The notes beneath the pieces are model-generated. The model ran no database searches and had not been told where the DNA came from. It was given only the letters and a program-made list of their open reading frames with translations. The position numbers were made by a program, and so were the translations under genes. From assembly GCA_018389105.1 (NCBI GenBank), contig JACATO010000120.1:1360001-1424000 (forward strand): DNA of 64,000 nucleotides. Direction: 5' to 3'. This document shows, piece after piece, positions 61,304 to 64,000 of this stretch. Numbering within the stretch: the stretch's first letter is position 1; every line of letters starts with the position of its first letter. Source of the stretch: Nautilus pompilius. Lineage: Eukaryota > Mollusca > Cephalopoda > Nautilida > Nautilidae.

Positions 61304-63293
61304 TCTTGTGAACAAAATAGTCACTTTGCAAGTGTAGAGGAAATGTAGTAGACTAATTACAGATGACTGCAGATCTCACAGGAGTTGTTTTTAGTAGATG
61401 AGGAGGATAAAAGTGCAGGGGGTTGGGGAAGCGGGTGTGACAGGCATGGATTTGTCTGGTGTGAGCTATGGTGATAAGGCAGGCTAAAGCACTCACACTA
61501 CTAACAGGTCTAATAACACTCTTCCACAATAGCAGCACTTCGAATCTCTAGGCCAAACATGTTATGTTTTCAGTTTGCAATAATTTGTCTGAATGTCACT
61601 TATTGACTTTAGGTTTTTTGTAAAGAACATTAGAATGAGAGTAGCACATAATTCACACACAATTCATTTATGCCGTTTCTAGATAGCACAGATTCAGAGG
61701 AAAAAGTAAATCAATTTGAATATACTAAGTTGTTGTTTGTTTTTTTTTCCAATGTAAATATGTTTTAGTTAACTGGTGCAAAGGGAGATAAACTTAAATT
61801 TGGAATTATATAATTAGCTGTGGTTTATGCAGGAGAAAATGGAATATTATAAAATCATTGGTCTTGTCTTTCAAGGCAGGATGTAGAATTGTATTGTGTT
61901 AGAGAGGCAAAAGTGAAATAATAACAGTGTAACCCAGATTTCTTGACTGCAGAGCAAATAGAAACAAAGTCCTTGTCAGAGATTATGAAGTCAGAAATTA
62001 TTTGCATTTAAAAAATCAATTTTGTGTCTTATTAAATTTTGAGTATGAATAAAAACTTATCATCTTTTTATTTCAGGTACTCTAAATTTGTATTTCACTT
62101 TTCTTAGAACATATTTACTACTAATAAAAGCTATTTGTTTCAATATATTCTCTTGGAGATTTTAAATCCCTTTACCCACATTAAAAAAGAAAAAGAAAAA
62201 ATGTATTTAGTTTAAACCTTCTAAATGATGGGGAAATCTCATATAGTAAATAGACACTGACTAAAAGAGAGTGTATCTGGGATTATTTTATAACCAGCTA
62301 CCAGAATTCATTTTATTTCTGCTATTCAAGGAATGTGGAAAAGTTTATGAGAATTTATTTGAACATTAACTTTGTATTCACTGAGCAATATAATTGACTT
62401 TATATGGCTGTCTTTTTACAGCACATGACTACCTTTGTATGACTAGTACAATACCACAATGCACATATATTTGAAGAAGATTTCCATTGTATCCACTGAG
62501 TGAGATATATTAACAGTTACTGCTGAATTGACACTGAACTCTCCAATAACTTATGGCAGCTGTACATATTTAAACATTACTGCATGCTGTGTTTGAACAG
62601 CTCTTCTATTTTTTTTAATGCAGCTTGTTTGAACAGGACTAACTTTTTAATGAAATTGTTTCTTTGCTCTATTATCTGATGTATCAATTCATTTATTCAT
62701 AGTTGTTGGTAACCAGGTAACTGTATTATAATGAGTACAAGTATGGGGCATAATTAGGCATTTTATCTTCCTGATAAAGGATGCGCCTATACTGCCAACA
62801 TCCTTATGACAACACACAGAACAGTCGTCATAATATAATCGAAGTTTCTTTGTGTCTAGGTCTAGTGATGTCTAAATTGTGTTCCCCCTCAAGTATATCA
62901 GATATTTTTTTGTAAAAGCTAAGGTTAAATATACTTAACACAGTATTGCCAAACATTTTTAGGATTTAAACATGGAAAAATTTGACTTAATGAAATAGAC
63001 AAAGCATGTTAAACAAAAAAAAATGCTATAGATGTCTGTCCTGAAAATTACCTATTGTTTAATAATAATTATGATAATGATGCTAAATAATGGTACAGTG
63101 GATAATTATACTCAAATTAGTTAACATTAACAAAATAAAATAAGATTTAGAAAAAAAAAATTTTAATGTGAAGATAGCTTTTATTGCACAACATATTAAT
63201 TTGAAAAATACACATGTATTATTAATGTATTATTTTAACAATTTTTTCTCATTATATTTATTTTGAGTGTGTATTTCTGAAACTACCATGAAG

Positions 63294-63581
63294 TTACTCC
63301 AGCAGTTGGTTGGTTGTAACTTGCAGACTGTAAAACATTGTTAACAGAAGTGTGTCATTACATATCATCTTCCACACATTTATGTGAGGTAGGCCAGTAG
63401 TAGACCTGGCAACTTGATGGGTTCTGCATTTTCCTTGAGGATTCCCTTGCCTGATTTTTTGTGACACTTCTTGAATTTCTACAACAACTTCAACAGGTAT
63501 AGTGGGCATCTTGATAACCTTAGATCCAGTCTCAAATTTATGGATAAAGTTAGTCATTTTTTTTTTTACACAGGCCTTCAT
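63294..63581 (-). pseudogene. DUF4817-type transposase N-terminal (HTH) fragment
   Basis: The minus-strand frame of 95 codons reads NFIHKFETGSKVIKMPT, then PVEVVVEIQEVSQKIRQGNP, then RTHQVARSTTGLPHINVWKM, ending LQVTTNQLLE. This follows the pattern F-ETGSV--rPR--RP-vs-e-v--i---i---PqkStRrla-qtgi-hsTVwkiL--L-l-pYk-q-vqqLlE of the helix-turn-helix region in DUF4817-type Tc1/mariner transposases. The catalytic domain does not follow below 63290, and the first residues upstream (above 63582) are not recognisable. It is a truncated element of the same broad type as 32567-33649, but it preserves the part lost there. Confidence 0.65.
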
Positions 63582-63773
63582 GAAACACCTCTGTCACAGC
63601 AATAAGCACAAAGTTATCTCTACATTACAGTTATAGCTATAGAAAAACTTCACAAGTTCTATGATCTTTGAGAGAAACTCTGCTTCTAGGCATCTTTGCA
63701 GGCAGACTGACACATCTAACAGCTTTGTAAGCTTGTATACAGGAGAAAAAAAATCAGAGGCATCATCACTTAG

Positions 63774-63940
63774 TGGCCTGCTTGGTTTGGCCTACCTCCC
63801 TGGCATGGTTTCAGTTTCCTCCCACATCTAAAAAGTGAAGAGCTTTTGTAAGACTCATTGCCAAAGTCAGAAGTGCCAGGTCTTTTATGCCTGATATTGG
63901 CAATGCTTCCTAATGGAAAAATGTAGCACTTGTAGACATT
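63774..63940 (+). mobile_element. tRNA-SINE, 5' truncated
   Basis: The copy begins inside the central segment (GCCTGCTTGGTTTGGCCTACC, CCTGGCATGG, CCTCCCACATCTAAAAAGTGAAGAGC). It runs into the tail AAAGTCAGAAGTGCCAGG and ATTGGCAATGCTTCCTAATGG. Loss of the head is typical of truncated retrotransposition. The remaining 60 bp to the window end (AACAGCAACAACATCAC) may be target DNA or a tail variant. Confidence 0.65.
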
Positions 63941-64000
63941 GGTGTACCACTCAACAGCAACAACATCACATAGTTAAGTGGCACCCTTTTCCTTTCAGTG

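Larger units (their letters stand above)
37731..64000 (+). other. Presumed intron downstream of the ZMIZ exon
   Basis: The donor at 37731 implies an intron to the right. The next family motif after GCLT (the VVSRVAAQQG-like segment) was not found on the + strand, so the intron probably continues past 64000. Apart from the listed transposon relics, SINEs, simple repeats and GC-richer islands, the stretches 41380-43430, 44650-48090, 48640-51500, 52730-54590, 55760-57780 and 58620-63180 hold unclassified AT-rich sequence without recognisable genes. Confidence 0.6.

Noticed and set aside
61151-61348. Open frame with a polyasparagine tract
   Set aside because: The run is a translated (AAT)n microsatellite; the rest has no recognisable domain.
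1-64000. CRISPR array, operon, rRNA or intact tRNA gene
   Set aside because: No regularly spaced direct repeats with unique spacers, no tightly packed reading frames and no rRNA or complete tRNA sequence were seen; the DNA has spliced-animal-gene character.

Overview
The window is animal nuclear DNA. It is AT-rich, poor in CpG by eye, almost free of long open reading frames, full of microsatellites and decayed transposons, and contains one convincing spliced coding exon (37617-37730, + strand). That exon encodes the conserved N-terminal helical segment of a ZMIZ1/ZMIZ2 (zinc finger MIZ-type, PIAS-like; Drosophila tonalli) orthologue. The peptide is close to the vertebrate one but clearly different. 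The repeats (Hsmar1/cecropia-type mariners, pogo/POGK-type elements, DUF4817-type Tc1/mariner elements, a tRNA-headed SINE family) suggest an invertebrate. A lophotrochozoan, perhaps a mollusc such as a cephalopod, is my best guess, but the class is not proven.

Layout. 1-37616 is read as the intron upstream of this exon, and 37731-64000 as the downstream intron. I could not find the exon before it (first residues of the protein) or the one after it (continuing from the GCLT motif), so both introns probably run beyond the window. Within the upstream intron are a weak hAT-like fragment (849-1030), tRNA-derived SINE copies (about 4.0, 6.4, 8.8, 14.4, 21.0, 30.5 and 30.9 kb), a probable NPC1-derived pseudogene fragment (about 18.55-18.92 kb), a TIR-bounded DUF4817-type element (32567-33649), a decayed Ty3/Gypsy-like reverse transcriptase piece (about 35.8-36.17 kb) and a TIR-bounded mariner (36323-37543) whose end lies about 70 bp before the exon. 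The downstream intron holds a Tc1/mariner relic (about 39.35-40.06 kb), a second TIR-bounded copy of the same mariner family (40257-41378), more SINE copies (38.6, 43.5 and 63.8 kb), a nearly complete but broken pogo/POGK-like element (51.5-52.7 kb), a further mariner lineage (57.8-58.5 kb), and a DUF4817-type helix-turn-helix fragment (63294-63581).

Several GC-richer, non-repetitive islands (about 12.2, 15.9, 21.9, 44.1, 48.3 and 54.7 kb) stand out from the AT-rich intron and are candidate conserved regulatory DNA. This is inferred only from composition. I found no operon, CRISPR array, rRNA, intact tRNA or intact transposase, and nothing that amounts to a new multi-gene system. The most informative points are the ZMIZ exon, the mariner insertion at its 3' splice site, the NPC1-like relic, and two repeat families definable from this window alone.
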